64,000 nt of DNA from Mugil cephalus (lineage: Eukaryota > Chordata > Actinopteri > Mugiliformes > Mugilidae), in NCBI RefSeq assembly GCF_022458985.1, contig NC_061786.1:2465501-2529500 (forward strand), given 5' to 3'. The notes beneath the pieces were generated by a model. It searched no databases. It worked only from the letters and a program-made list of their open reading frames with translations, and was not told the origin of the DNA. Within the stretch, counting starts at the first letter, position 1. Every line of letters starts with the position of its first letter. The translations under genes and the position numbers were made by a program. This document shows positions 37,601 to 47,492 of the stretch, one piece after another.

Positions 37601-40600
37601 GGATCTGTCTAAGGTTTAGTATTAGCCCCACTGCTTTTTACGTCACATGTAACACTATAACGCATTTTAATGCTAATGTGTGCTACAGGTGCCACTGCAA
37701 GCCAGGACATCTTCAGGTTACCGACTGATTGATTGTTTAAAGTGCAGATTTCACAGTATTTGAGTGTGTGTGAATGACAGATGTCTACAGTGAATGAACA
37801 GTAATATATGTGTATTTGTAACCACATGTTTATAACACCTGCCACTCAGTCCAGAGTTGTAAACCGGAACTAGCACTTCTGTTGGAAGAGCAGCAGGTTA
37901 AATTCCTCCTGCAATTGTATAGTAGGTCTGAGCATGCGGCTGTGGCTGACATAAACAGAGCAAGGTGAGAACAACTACCACTAAGGTTTAAACATGCCCT
38001 TCAGCAGAACAAAAGCTGACGGTGCATTAGTCAGAGCTCGGCCTGTGAGTGTAACTGGTGGCGGAAATGACAGCTATGTAGAAAGGTTACGATAATGACA
38101 AGTAAAGGTTACAGCAATGATATCAAAGTGCGATGCAGCAGCTGGGTCGTTGCAGTGATTATGGGGGTGTGTCTGTCTGACCCAGCCAAGGTGGGTCCCT
38201 CTCTCTTTCCCTCTCCGTCTCTCTCTCTCTCAGAAACACACACACTCTCACACACACTCACACGCACGCACACACGCACGCACACTGGCCCTCGGCCCAG
38301 ACGGCATCACACTGTAGGAGGAGAGAGAAGTTGGAGTCTCTGGTGGGTAGTACAGAGGGAAAGGAAGTGAGAGACAGAGATGAAGGAGAAGGAGGGAAAG
38401 AGGAGAGGAAGAGGGGTGATTGCTAATGAGAGAGACAGATGAGGCCAGCCCAGGGTGGTGCTGAGCTAGAAACTAGCTCACTGCTGACCACACCAGCAGA
38501 GACAAGAGAGGAGACAAAGGTCACTGGAAAGACAAAGGGAGAAGTAGAGGGGAGGCCTGGAGAGCCAACTAAACTTCTCTCTAGATTATCCAACCTTAAT
38601 GAGCAACCTTTAAAAATAGTGTAATTCCAATACATTGCAATGGGAAAGAAGGGCATACACTTCAGATTTACTAACACTTCTTTTCACAGATGTGGCCACA
38701 GTTTGGTAAATTATGTTGACATCATAGTCACCAAACAATGATATCAGGTTAAAATGTCTAACACAAATATGGAAGACTGTCACATTTGGACTCTGGGTTT
38801 AGATGGAATTAAGATGGGATCTAATGGATTGAGGAAATCAGTTGAAAACAAGAAGAGAAAATTTCTTTTTTATAACTATTATAAATAAGCATCATACTAT
38901 AAATTCATGCTCTAGTCAGATTTACATTACTGCCATTGGAGATGGAAGCCATGAATTCGGCAGTACTTTGACCTGGAAATAAATGTTTGTTAGCCCCCCA
39001 CAGTCAACAAAAGCCACATCTTACTGATTTGCTGCTTCTGTTGTCAAAGGGGGTTTGAGTCAGGTTTGTAGACCTCCTTTCCTACACGAGGGTTGTCAGT
39101 TCTGCACACAACATTTCTATTAAATTTGGGTCAGGACTTACTGATGGCCACTCCACTTGGGGCGGCTGTGGCTCAGTAGGTGGAGCGGGTTGTCCACGAA
39201 CCAAAGGGGTTAGCGGTTTGATCCCTGGAATGTGCCACAAGCCAAAGTGTCCTTGAGCAAGACATGAGCCCCCAGTTGCTCCCAGTGCACCTGGCACTGG
39301 TGTGTGAATGTGTGTGTGAGCGAATGGGTGGATGTGTCCGTGACAGTAAAATATAAAAGCGAGACCATTTACCATTTAATTGACATTGTTGCCCTTAAGC
39401 TGTTTTGCCACAACTTTGTATGCATTCTTGAGGCCATTCGTGACAGTGCTTTAGCTCCCTGGCTGATGTATAATTTCGGGTCAGTATATCCAAAATGGAA
39501 TAATCTGTCTCTAATCAATTGGTTGATAAAATTCAACTTCTAAATACTTCAACTATTATAATAAATGTTCTCACTTTGTGCAAGGCTAACTTCAACCCAG
39601 GCCTATGCAGACTTCTGATGTAACCGTATATATTTTATAAATATAAAATATAAAGTATATCTCCCTGAGGATATCGCTACAGATTGTTCTTAGTTCATAA
39701 TGCTGTCACCATATGGCTACAAAATGGTAAGTCTTACGCTACTGTGTGTGTTTTTGTGCATCTAATGGCAGCGCTCCTCCAGAGACTGAGTGATGTCCTC
39801 AATTATTAGATGAGGAGAGAGACACACAAAGAGGAGAGGAAATGCAGACTCCTCTTCTCAAACTCTTGTGTATTTAGTACGTGCGTATGTATGTATGTAT
39901 GAACAGAGTGTGTGGGGTGGCAGTGGGTGAAGTCTCACTGGCTCTGCAGCATGACTCATTCTGCCAGCTCATAGCAGGGCTCTGCAACATACGCACATAA
40001 AGGACGCCACACAGCAGAGTAAAGCTCTATGGACAGACTATTTGTGTCGTCCAAGCAAAAGGCCATACAGGATGATCTCAAGTGGCAACTAAACAGAATA
40101 TAATACGTTAAAAGTCGGTGGTAAGGGGAAACACATGCCTTAACAACCCAGACATGTACATACAATCGCACACATGCAGCATACGTAAGGTAAGTGATCA
40201 GCTGTCCCATATTTCTATGGCACTGATATGATATGATATGATCCTTTTATTGTTACTAGTACAATCAGATGTCTTGACAAGCATCAAGCTCCAGCAAGCT
40301 TATAGACGGTTCAGACTTCTGCGTGAATTGTACGCCGTAGCTCAGCGACAGTGCAGAGCAAACCCTATGTCAGCTTCACAGACCCTAGCACCATAGATGA
40401 CATGAACCTCCCCAAAAATGTAACTACGCAGCACGACGACGCAGACCGCATGAGCTGTGATTGGTCTGCTTGGCAGCTTTCCTCTTAAGTGTTTCCGGCT
40501 CTTTCTCCATCTCCGTATTTATTGATTATTTGCATCAATAAAGACGGGACACGTTGAGAAAGGGTCAACTGAGGAGGTTCAGAGGCAGAAGCAGAAATGA

Positions 40601-43600
40601 AAGTAAACCTGAATGGCAAAAAATACGCTGACTAGCATTTGGGTGGCACAAGCATGAATGGCTCGCACCAGCATTGGCAATGTGGGTAGTTTACCGCGTC
40701 TATGTTCCACAGTACTCTGAATGAGCCTTTAATCGTAAAGGCACAGACCTTTCTGACATTTGCAATTCCTTGTGCATCTCTTCTGCTTGCTTGTGCACAT
40801 CCTCTCATTTTCGCAATTTTAACCACTACTGCCAACTGAGTGATCAACGCCTACAGCAGCTTTGATCTACGCGTATGTTTGATCTTAGAAGTTCACAAAT
40901 TGGGTCATTCTTTGGTAAGTAAATCATCTGATTACAAGTAGATGGCAGTAAATGGAGAAAACAGTCTGTGTTTCTCATGAGCGGGAGTGACTCAGTCCTG
41001 GATTATTATATTAGCAAAGCCTAAACCAAACTAACTTTTTTTTGTTCCTCAGTGGACGATGTAGTGAGTAGAGGTGTTGTCCTTCATCCTTCACCTGGAG
41101 GCTGTGGGTTCAAGTCTCTGCGTTGGCAATGATCCGCCTTATTGAACTGCTGCTGAACAAAGCATTGAATCTCAAGAAGCAGCAAGAGAGATGCCCTGTA
41201 GCTCACTCTGACCTTTGGACTCCCAGTGAAAAAGATGCCAGTAAAAAGAGAATTTCATTTCAAAGATCACAAGTATTACATTACATGGCTTTTTCTGGTC
41301 TTTGGCAATGGCTCTGCACTGAGATGTGCTAATCTGGAGTAAGAGGCATAAGGGGTTTTGCTGTCAAGGTGTCAAGATATTAATAAAAAAAAAGAACTAT
41401 AGGAGCTTGGCATAGTCTCAAAAGACATTGGGCATAGTTTCACATGTCTCAGTTAACATAAACAATTTTGTAGAGGTGGTGTTTTTTTGACTCTGCTCAC
41501 TGCAAAGCATCTCTAAACACAGTCTTATTGTTGTTAATAGTGCTAGTAAACATACGTGAAGTAATTAGTATGTTTCCTTAGGTAAGGAAATGAGAATGGT
41601 GTCCAATTCTTGTCTTTGATTTTAGAACAATCTTCAGTCTATTTTAGGAATGTTTAGTTGTGTCTGAGTTAGACATGTTCACATCAATGCAGTGATCAGA
41701 GCCTGTAAGTTAGCGGATTTTTGTCCCTTAAATTAAGTCCACTACAGTTTTTCCAGTCAGACATGATTACGAAAGCTCTTTGCCCCCGCATGCCCTGACC
41801 ACATGCATTTTTCCACCCTCTGCTGAGCAAGTTGACTAATGCTATGTTAGGCAATTTGGATGTTCACGAATGAAGCTGATGTTACCACCACTACTGCTTC
41901 AACCCAGTGTTTGTGCTCCCGATTTACAGAGCATGAAGATGTAAAATTAGTTTAAGAGAGTAGTGTGTGCCAACTACACAGAAGTTTATGCAACCAGTGG
42001 CTAATTCCACCAGCTGCAGATGTTGTTCTTATGGTAGGTCACGGGCAAGAGGAATATCAGATCGCACCCATGACAGATAAAGAATGATGGCTCAGACAGT
42101 TTTCCTTACATCTCCCACTGGGTGTAATACCTTGCATTTTTTGTTTATATCTATCCTACAACTATTTCTTTTTAAATTTGTACTATTATTTTGATGTACA
42201 ACAGAGCTACTGTGGCCATACAATTTCCCTTGTGGATTAATAAAGTTTATCTAGGTCTAAATAATTGATTTTTGGCATCCAGGTCTTTCTGGATTCAGGA
42301 TTCCTGAGCATACGCAGGTAGTAAGAACAGAATTAGAGGACTGCACACATCTCAGCAGGGTTGCGCAGCATTTTCTTCTTTTGTGATCAAGGAATATGGC
42401 TGGCATCTTCTGCTGCAAAAACACACATCAGAAGCCAACGTATGTAGTAAGAAAGTACAACAAATCCCATATTTTAAAAACATATACACTGCAAATTTCA
42501 AACTGGAGACGGAGGGGAAACAACAGACTCTTGCCAACCGGACAGAATGTTGGATCAAATCACTTTATCCGGCATGAAAAAAGTAAAGCCAATCCTGCAT
42601 CCTACACCTTCATCAAAATGAGGACTGCCCTAATATTCACTGAACAAAGCAGGGAAATTGGTAACAGGGTGAGAAGAATGTCAACTAAAACAATCCTGTT
42701 ATATCATAGAGTTTGTTGCTAAATGACTCATGACTGAACACCTAAATAAATAACCAGAAGAACTTCTTTTAGGGTTATTTTCTTCTTTTCCAGAGTTTCA
42801 ACATTCATATTTACCTCCTAGAAGAAATCTAATCAGGAAGTGTCAAGAGATTCCCACAGACAGCAGCCTTCCATATACTGAGGTAAAAAAGTGTGGCTTT
42901 GCGTGTGCTTAAGGCCAAGCGAAGCCCTCTCCTGCCTCCATATCTCCCACTCACACAACACCACTTTCTTTTTCATTCTTTGCTTGTCATTCCTTGACAT
43001 CTCTGCTGTAGGCCCGTGCTACCTTTCTGGCCCAACGTCTCTCTCCCTTCTTTTGCCTCTTGCTCCGAGGAGCCACCCACACCAATCAGCAGATCCTCTT
43101 TCATATGCACACATTCACCTACACCATATAGTTCAGTTGACTGCAAGCTGAAAGTACCATCTTGCGTGTGTGTGTGTGTGTGTGTATGTATATACGCCAA
43201 GTCCAGAAGGCCCTTGAAATATGCACAGCAGTCCCATGCATAATACATGGGCACAGCAGGAGAAAAGAACTTCTGAGCCGAGCGGATCTCCACCTTTCCA
43301 TCTCCTCACTCCGCCCCTCCCTTCCTTCTTTCCTCTTTCCCCTCTCTCTATCACACTGTCTGCTCCTGCTACTGTGCATATGTTTTAAATAACAACTGTC
43401 TGTCAGGGTCATTTGTGGGTCAAAAATTATGATGGAAGAAATGCACCAAGGCTGGAGATAGAACGAGATAGATGGCAGCAGGACAGGAAATAAGGGGAGA
43501 CTTCACACTCGCAAAGATATGCATGCATTATGAGTGGTACGCGAAGAAATATTATATGGAGAGAAAGGAGACAAACGATTAAGTGTTTGAAGTCAGCTGA

Positions 43601-46600
43601 GACCTAACCACCTAGCAGTTTCAATGGAATCACTACTCACAGGCTGACTGTCAAAAGGTCAGCCAACCTGAAGACGCCACCGGATGCTAAGCTGTCATAA
43701 CCTACCGGTGTTATGTCATTTACTTCCACAAAGTGAGGCACTGCTCTTGGAAAGCACAAGTGATGCTTTTTAGCTGTCATACTCAGATTTGTTGAGTGCC
43801 CTGACGCAAGACTTAGAAAGTGTATCCTCCTTTATAGATACGTGTGTAAAAGGGTCCGTCCACCCTCAAGATAATTTTAGTGGTGGTTTCCAGGGACTTG
43901 CACCTGAACCAGTTGAAGTCGAATCCAAAACATCCATGTTGTGGGGTAGCCTTATTTTTAGCCCACTGAACACAATATAGACGTCTATTATATTCTATTC
44001 TATTCTATTGAGGTAAGAACTCCTCCTTTCCATAGAATATAACTAATATCCACTGACATGAAATGAAGAATGCACTAAACTTCAGAAATGAACATTTACT
44101 AATTAGTCATACAAAAAAATTAGTGACTTACAATGAGCTGTTTGATGCCAATAAAGGACTGTTCCACGGAGTTGGCCGTGAGCACCTGACGTTTCATGGC
44201 TGCCTGCTCTCCAAGGAAACGAAGCATGAGGTCTTTCACAGCATCCCCCTGAATGAAAACACGAATAAATGTGATCCTGATATGTACACTCCAGATATGA
44301 GTGCTAACTGCAGAATTTAAAACCAACAGATCAGCACTTGTTATAAAGTGGAGTGGGAACATAAAACGTCTGGACGTCTTAATATTACCACAATCAATAA
44401 GAATAACAATGTCTGGCTCTAAAAGGAAGAGGACAGAAAAGCTAAGGACGGCAGAAAATGTTGTCTTTAATCCAGCTTTAAAGTAGATATAATTTGTTTG
44501 CTGGAAACTGGCTCTTAGACCAAGATGATGGAAAAATACTTGATTTTTATTCATTTATTCAAGCAGCCATTCAAATACATTCTGAGAGGATAATGAACAC
44601 AATATGAGCCAGGAGGTGAATGCACACCATAAGACTCAACTGAGTAAATAAGCAAATTGATGTTTCATCTGGGTTGTTATTACGGATAAATGTTGCTGTT
44701 GAAGGAACTAAGAGGATGTTAATGAGAAATAAAAACATTACACGGTGACCCAGGAGCGAGGAAAGGCAGGTGTATATGTGGTTACAGACGTCTCTACATT
44801 ATGTGATGTTCCAGAGCAGGGGACATCTCTGAAAATAACCAGTGTCATTCTGAGACAGATGAAACAATATAGTAGATGCTGCCCATGGCTACGTAGTGTC
44901 TTGACATAACAGATATTGTTTTTACCATATTACCGGAATATTTAAAAAATATGCACAACAAAGCTGCGTAAGGCATTATGAAGGAAGTGCCAAGACATAC
45001 TTTGGCCTAACAATTAATCAAAACCTATGAGCAAGATAATCTATATGATGATTTAGTCACAGAAAAATATGAATATACTCAGATTAAGGCTTCAAAATAT
45101 CATGTTTTGCTGCTCCTTTGTACTGACTGACACCTGAATACACTAACATTTTAAATAACTCAACTAATGTGGACACTGTTTGATCCATCGAAGGAAAAGA
45201 GGTTAAGTGTCAAAGGGGTCATGATAGGCCCTTATGCTCTGATCCAACAAACATGCTACTGTGGTTCAAATTGCTGGAGAAGTTAATACTTTACTACAAG
45301 AGGAGGTGCTGCTCTCAATGCTTTCTAAAGATGCATGCTGTACAATAAACATTTTACTTGTCCTACCTGCAGGTTGTCAAACTTGAGTCCGGGCATGGTT
45401 AGTCTGTTGGTCTCTACATAGGCTGGGCTGTACTGCTGGGTAGCAACAGAGATTAACACCTTCCTGATCTCCTCACATGGCAGCCAGGCATCATTGCGCC
45501 TGTCAACTTCACTCAGGCTCAGAGCTGTAGCAAAAGGGTCATCGCTGCCGGAAAACACAGCCTGGAGTTGATTGAAGGGCTGTGGCTGAGTGACTGGGGT
45601 TGATGCAGAGGCTTGAGTTGGTACTGGGACCGTTTGGGAAAGAGGAGGTTGAGGAGGCTTGGATGTTGATTCTGTAGGGCCAGGGCCAAAGACTGAGCTA
45701 GGTGTGGGAGCACCAGAGTCCAGAGTCCCTCCGGGAGTGGAGATGGAGGAGGATGTGGAAGAGAGCTGGCGCTCAGGTGTAGGGGCTATGGGTGCAGGGC
45801 TAGCACCAGGAGCGATCTCTGCATTGGGGTTGGACACGGAGATGAAGGACGAGGGAACAGTAAATGAATCAAAGAAGTCTGATGCTGGATTGGTCTGTCC
45901 ATTGTCAGTGAAGAATTTACTGAGACTAGGGCTGGGCTGGCAAACAAAGGGGGTTGTCAGCTTGCTTGGGGTCACTGCCTCATCGCTTCCGCCACCACTC
46001 CCCATGCTAAAGCTTGGGGACTTTATCAGGGTGGGCTGGAAGCCATCAGGCACCAGAGACTTCGGCTGGGTTCCATGGCTGAATATTGTGCACACTGGCA
46101 CAGGCTCATCTTTTGGGCTAGTCCCTTTGGTTGACTGAGGTGCTGGTTCCTCGTCCTTACTACAAGATGGACTCTGTGTGTCAGTTTGAGGTGAAACGCT
46201 CATAGTGACTTGCTCTTGCATGTCTGTCAGCTCCTTCGGCTCCCCCTCTATTTTTTCCTGTGAATCTTCTGTCTCCTGTCCCTGCACGGAAACCTTAATC
46301 TCTGTTGTATTCTGTCCTATTTCACTTAGCTCCTCTTTGATTTCTGAAGTTTCTCCTTTGTCATTCCCACTCGCATCCAGAAAGGAATCAATGGGAGCCA
46401 CATCATCCTCTTCACTGTTATTGGGCGAGTCGGAAATCATGACACTCTCCATCATCTGATCGTTGAGCTTGTCCATCGGGCTCTCTGAGGGTGTGGCACT
46501 GCTGTCCTCCTGGGGAGTGGCACACTCCCCTCCCAAGTCAATGCTGTCCTCCTGGGGCAAGACATTGTCTTTGGAGGGTGGTTCAGAAGTTGAGTCTTCC

Positions 46601-46668
46601 TTGCTTACATCTTCCACTGTGATGTCCAAGGTGACTGGCCGCTGGGCTTGAGACTCCCCTGTATCCAT
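17885..46668 (-). CDS. trappc12: TRAPPC12, trafficking protein particle complex subunit 12 (whole gene, 11 coding exons)
   Basis: TRAPPC12 is a subunit of the metazoan TRAPPIII tethering complex in ER-Golgi and autophagy traffic; human TRAPPC12 (TRAMM) also has a reported mitotic role at kinetochores. Eleven exons with GT-AG borders join to 2466 nt, 821 aa plus stop, and every phase closes. Residues 1-434, all in one exon, form an acidic, Ser/Pro-rich, probably disordered region with islands shared with human: [27 protein letters not shown] and ASDFFDSF. Residues about 435-821 are well conserved ([26 protein letters not shown]) and contain C-terminal TPR helices ([36 protein letters not shown]). 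It ends FNTQCLKLV, nearly as in human. It is longer than human (735 aa as I recall), mostly in the first exon. The start is the ATG at 46668; 13 upstream codons in frame are probably intronic. Confidence 0.97.
18798..18885 (-). CDS. trappc12: TRAPPC12 coding exon 10 (residues 712 split to 741)
   Basis: [20 protein letters not shown] to KIDPKHPV. The acceptor is TTATTCCAG, the donor GTT|GTAAGT. This is one TPR unit. Confidence 0.96.
19370..19590 (+). repeat. Fish interspersed repeat fragment in TRAPPC12 intron 9
   Basis: The segment runs from GAGCTGGGTTCTGCTCAAGG, through a T-run and CACCGTCACCTTCAGACTC, to AGTGTCTTGAGGCAATTTG and a CTATATAAATTAATTAAATT tail. I recognise this composition from abundant fish repeats ending near GCGCTATATAAATAAAATTG. 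The family name is not assigned. Confidence 0.5.
21645..21748 (-). CDS. trappc12: TRAPPC12 coding exon 9 (residues 678-711, split 712)
   Basis: [20 protein letters not shown] to CVLMN. The acceptor is CTTTGCCAG, the donor CAG|GTACGG. This is a TPR helix pair. Confidence 0.96.
22565..22663 (-). CDS. trappc12: TRAPPC12 coding exon 8 (residues 645-677)
   Basis: [20 protein letters not shown] to [11 protein letters not shown]. The acceptor is GTCCTCAG. The donor CAG|GTCTGC is weaker than the others but is supported by exact phase and homology. Confidence 0.95.
23071..23170 (-). repeat. LINE-like 3' tail fragment in TRAPPC12 intron 7
   Basis: CTTAGACTGACTTTAACGGT followed by CGAGGGAAATTACTTGG is the reverse complement of the CAATTTCCC...TTAAAGTC-type end of fish non-LTR elements, related to 9160-9240 and 42201-42252. 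It is then A-rich to about 23210. Confidence 0.45.
23893..23966 (-). CDS. trappc12: TRAPPC12 coding exon 7 (residues 620 split to 644)
   Basis: [20 protein letters not shown] to LLMK. The acceptor is TTTGTAG, the donor [23 protein letters not shown] is identical to human as I recall it. Confidence 0.96.
25055..25127 (-). CDS. trappc12: TRAPPC12 coding exon 6 (residues 596-619, split 620)
   Basis: [20 protein letters not shown] to DNRQ. The acceptor is TTAACAG, the donor AAG|GTAAGC. Confidence 0.95.
25420..25532 (-). CDS. trappc12: TRAPPC12 coding exon 5 (residues 558 split to 595)
   Basis: [20 protein letters not shown] to [10 protein letters not shown]. The acceptor ATCCAG follows a polypyrimidine-rich intron end of about 170 nt on the minus strand. 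The donor GCT|GTTAGT is a non-standard but valid GT donor, fixed by the phase of exon 6. Confidence 0.95.
25538..25705. repeat. Purine-rich tract including (GA)n, beside TRAPPC12 exon 5
   Basis: The + strand is mostly A/G for about 170 bp, with a pure GA array at 25650-25679. On the transcribed strand of TRAPPC12 this becomes an unusually long polypyrimidine tract just before the exon 5 acceptor. Confidence 0.85.
25887..25958. repeat. Compound CA-rich microsatellite
   Basis: CACACA and CGCACA units are mixed with a GACA block, in TRAPPC12 intron 4. Confidence 0.85.
26920..27215 (+). repeat. Fish interspersed repeat copy in TRAPPC12 intron 4
   Basis: The ordered blocks TAGAATGGACCTTTTATATC, GAGTGCGCCATACTGCAC, ACACTGGCTGTAGAGAGGGC, GGTTGCAATCTATGACCTCA-like text and CACTAAATTCTACACGCTAG match, in order and spacing, a repeat I recognise as abundant in fish. 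The class is unknown to me; it has no coding capacity. Confidence 0.5.
27711..27730. repeat. (GT)10 microsatellite
   Basis: A short pure GT array in TRAPPC12 intron 4. Confidence 0.9.
28331..28469 (-). CDS. trappc12: TRAPPC12 coding exon 4 (residues 512-557, split 558)
   Basis: [20 protein letters not shown] to TAYPGRR. The acceptor is TCTTCCAG, the donor GAG|GTATAT. It contains the near-invariant [19 protein letters not shown] block. Confidence 0.97.
30923..31036 (-). CDS. trappc12: TRAPPC12 coding exon 3 (residues 474-511)
   Basis: [20 protein letters not shown] to SHTTDSLQ. The acceptor is TTTCCTGCAG, the donor CAG|GTAGGA, phase 0 on both sides. Confidence 0.97.
32865..32897. repeat. C10 run followed by (AC)n
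   Basis: Ten C residues run directly into about 11 AC units. Confidence 0.9.
33125..33480. repeat. Pyrimidine-rich belt
   Basis: About 350 bp on the + strand composed mainly of C and T (CCTTCC, CTCCTC and TCTCC words). It has no exact periodicity and no coding content. Confidence 0.7.
33555..33578. repeat. (CA)n microsatellite
   Basis: About 12 CA units, ending in CGCGTGCACA. Confidence 0.9.
38215..38286. repeat. Compound (CT)n/(CA)n microsatellite
   Basis: A CT array is followed by CACACA and CGCACA units, in TRAPPC12 intron 2. Confidence 0.85.
39158..39378 (+). repeat. tRNA-derived SINE-like element
   Basis: The 5' end carries a pol III A box (TGGCTCAGTAGG) and, about 45 bp later, a degraded B box (GGTTTGATCCC). 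Next come AAGTGTCCTTGAGCAAGAC, CAGTTGCTCCCAGTGCACC and the tail CGAGACCATTTACCATTTAA. I recognise this order from a widespread fish repeat. It lies antisense to TRAPPC12 in intron 2. The copy is diverged and partly deleted. Confidence 0.65.
40317..40895. mobile_element. Possible non-autonomous PIF/Harbinger-like DNA transposon
   Basis: The left part reads ACTTCTGCGTGAATTGTACG, then ACGACGCAGACCGC and CTGTGATTGGTCTGCTTGGC, a word set I associate with fish Harbinger-type MITEs. The right part, TGATCTACGCGTATG, is loosely the inverse of the left end. Terminal repeats and target duplication could not be fixed by eye. Confidence 0.3.
42201..42252 (+). repeat. LINE-like 3' tail fragment
   Basis: ACAATTTCCCTTGTGGATTA followed by ATAAAGTTTATCT is the characteristic 3' end of several fish non-LTR retrotransposons, here without coding sequence. 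Confidence 0.5.
43166..43185. repeat. (GT)10 microsatellite
   Basis: A pure GT array in TRAPPC12 intron 2. Confidence 0.9.
44132..44248 (-). CDS. trappc12: TRAPPC12 coding exon 2 (residues 435-473)
   Basis: [20 protein letters not shown] to FIGIKQLI. The acceptor is TTCATTCAG, the donor ATT|GTAAGT, phase 0. Confidence 0.97.
45367..46668 (-). CDS. trappc12: TRAPPC12 coding exon 1 (residues 1-434)
   Basis: It begins [20 protein letters not shown] and ends [13 protein letters not shown], donor CAG|GTAGGA, phase 0. The exon is acidic in its first half (Glu/Asp clusters around residues 100-150) and Ser/Pro/Thr-rich from about residue 250 to 380. It ends with the conserved [20 protein letters not shown] and NDAWLP blocks. 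A likely acceptor lies just upstream (AACTGTCAAG near 46680), so the ATG sits about 10 nt into the exon. Confidence 0.96.
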
Positions 46669-47123
46669 CTTACTGCTCTTGACAGTTAAAACACAACAAC
46701 ACAACACGTCAACAGTGGATTACCACTAACCTTCATCCTGTACGCTGTGTGCAGCATATGTCGTTGTCACTTCCTCATTATGAGCAAACGCTCATTTTTA
46801 TAAGGCCGTATTGTAAGCATTGAACTACAGCTATAATGAAGGACCCCGTTCATCATCTTTATATTTATGATACCACACAGTGCCACTACCCAGGACACTA
46901 AGGGACTGTTTGTGTTTGGTGTTGGCTTTATTGCTAATGCTACATTAGCCGGTTGGCTACTGAGCTAGCTCAGTTGAGCAGCTACTTGCAACTGTCAGGA
47001 TTCACGAATGACTCGGCACATGTTAAAACGATGGAACATGCTACTGCGCTACACCGGACACTGCGCAATCTAACAGAAAGTATGATAAGGAGAAACACAA
47101 ACAAAAAGACGCTTTTCACTCAC

Positions 47124-47200
47124 CTCACTGCAGTCTGACGGATAAAAAGATAATACGCATGCGCCACACACAAGACGGCTTACATGTACGGCACTCCGAA
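47124..47200 (-). other. trappc12: Putative non-coding first exon of TRAPPC12
   Basis: A strong donor GAG|GTGAGTG on the minus strand ends an exon at 47124. With an acceptor near 46680 it would define a 5' UTR exon and an intron of about 440 bp. The 5' limit is a guess. I recall that human TRAPPC12 also has a non-coding first exon. Confidence 0.4.
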
Positions 47201-47440
47201 GCGGACAAACCTCATGTCGCAGTCGTTCTCGATATTCTCGAAGATCCTGTACGTGCTTTTAAAAGCTTACGCGACGTCGCACGACTCTCGTTACGTATTT
47301 TATCCACACGCTAAATCTTTTGAATCGCGGAAGTGCGGCCACTGTGGTTTGTTTTGAGCTACGCGTAGCACAACTGGAGTATTATCGAAACATTTTCGTC
47401 TCAAAGACAACTTTTACAGAGCAACAGAGCACTGGCATCA
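47125..47440. promoter_or_regulatory. Divergent TRAPPC12/EIPR1 promoter region
   Basis: About 330 bp separate the putative TRAPPC12 donor from the EIPR1 ATG. The region is CpG-richer than its surroundings. It holds an NRF1-like palindrome CGCATGCGC (47156-47164), a CRE-like GCGACGTCGC (near 47270) and an ETS-like GCGGAAGTG (47327-47335). There is no TATA box. This fits a bidirectional housekeeping promoter; factor binding is inferred. Confidence 0.55.
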
Positions 47441-47450
47441 GACTGATAAA

Positions 47451-47492
47451 ATGGAGGACGACGCTCCTGTTATTTATGGTCTCGAATTTCAG
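47451..47492 (+). CDS. eipr1: EIPR1 coding exon 1 (residues 1-14)
   Basis: [14 protein letters not shown]; the ATG context is AAAATGG, donor CAG|GTACGC, phase 0. Confidence 0.96.

Larger units (their letters stand above)
31037..44131 (-). other. trappc12: TRAPPC12 intron 2 (13.1 kb)
   Basis: This is the largest intron in the gene. It contains CA repeats (32865-32897, 33555-33578, 38215-38286), a TG repeat (43166-43185), a pyrimidine-rich belt (33125-33480), a tRNA-derived SINE-like copy (39158-39378), a possible DNA-transposon fragment (40317-40895) and a LINE-like tail (42201-42252). Blocks near 34860-35170 and 35500-35770 look richer in regulatory-type motifs. I find no nested gene. Confidence 0.7.

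Noticed and set aside
45325-45366. Continuation of TRAPPC12 exon 1 past FDNLQ
   Set aside because: The frame stays open for 13 more codons, but CAG|GTAGGA is a strong donor and the next exon (GDAVKDL) continues the family sequence exactly.
45659-46138. 159-codon + strand open frame
   Set aside because: It is the mirror of the Ser/Pro-rich first TRAPPC12 exon; the composition is explained by the opposite strand.
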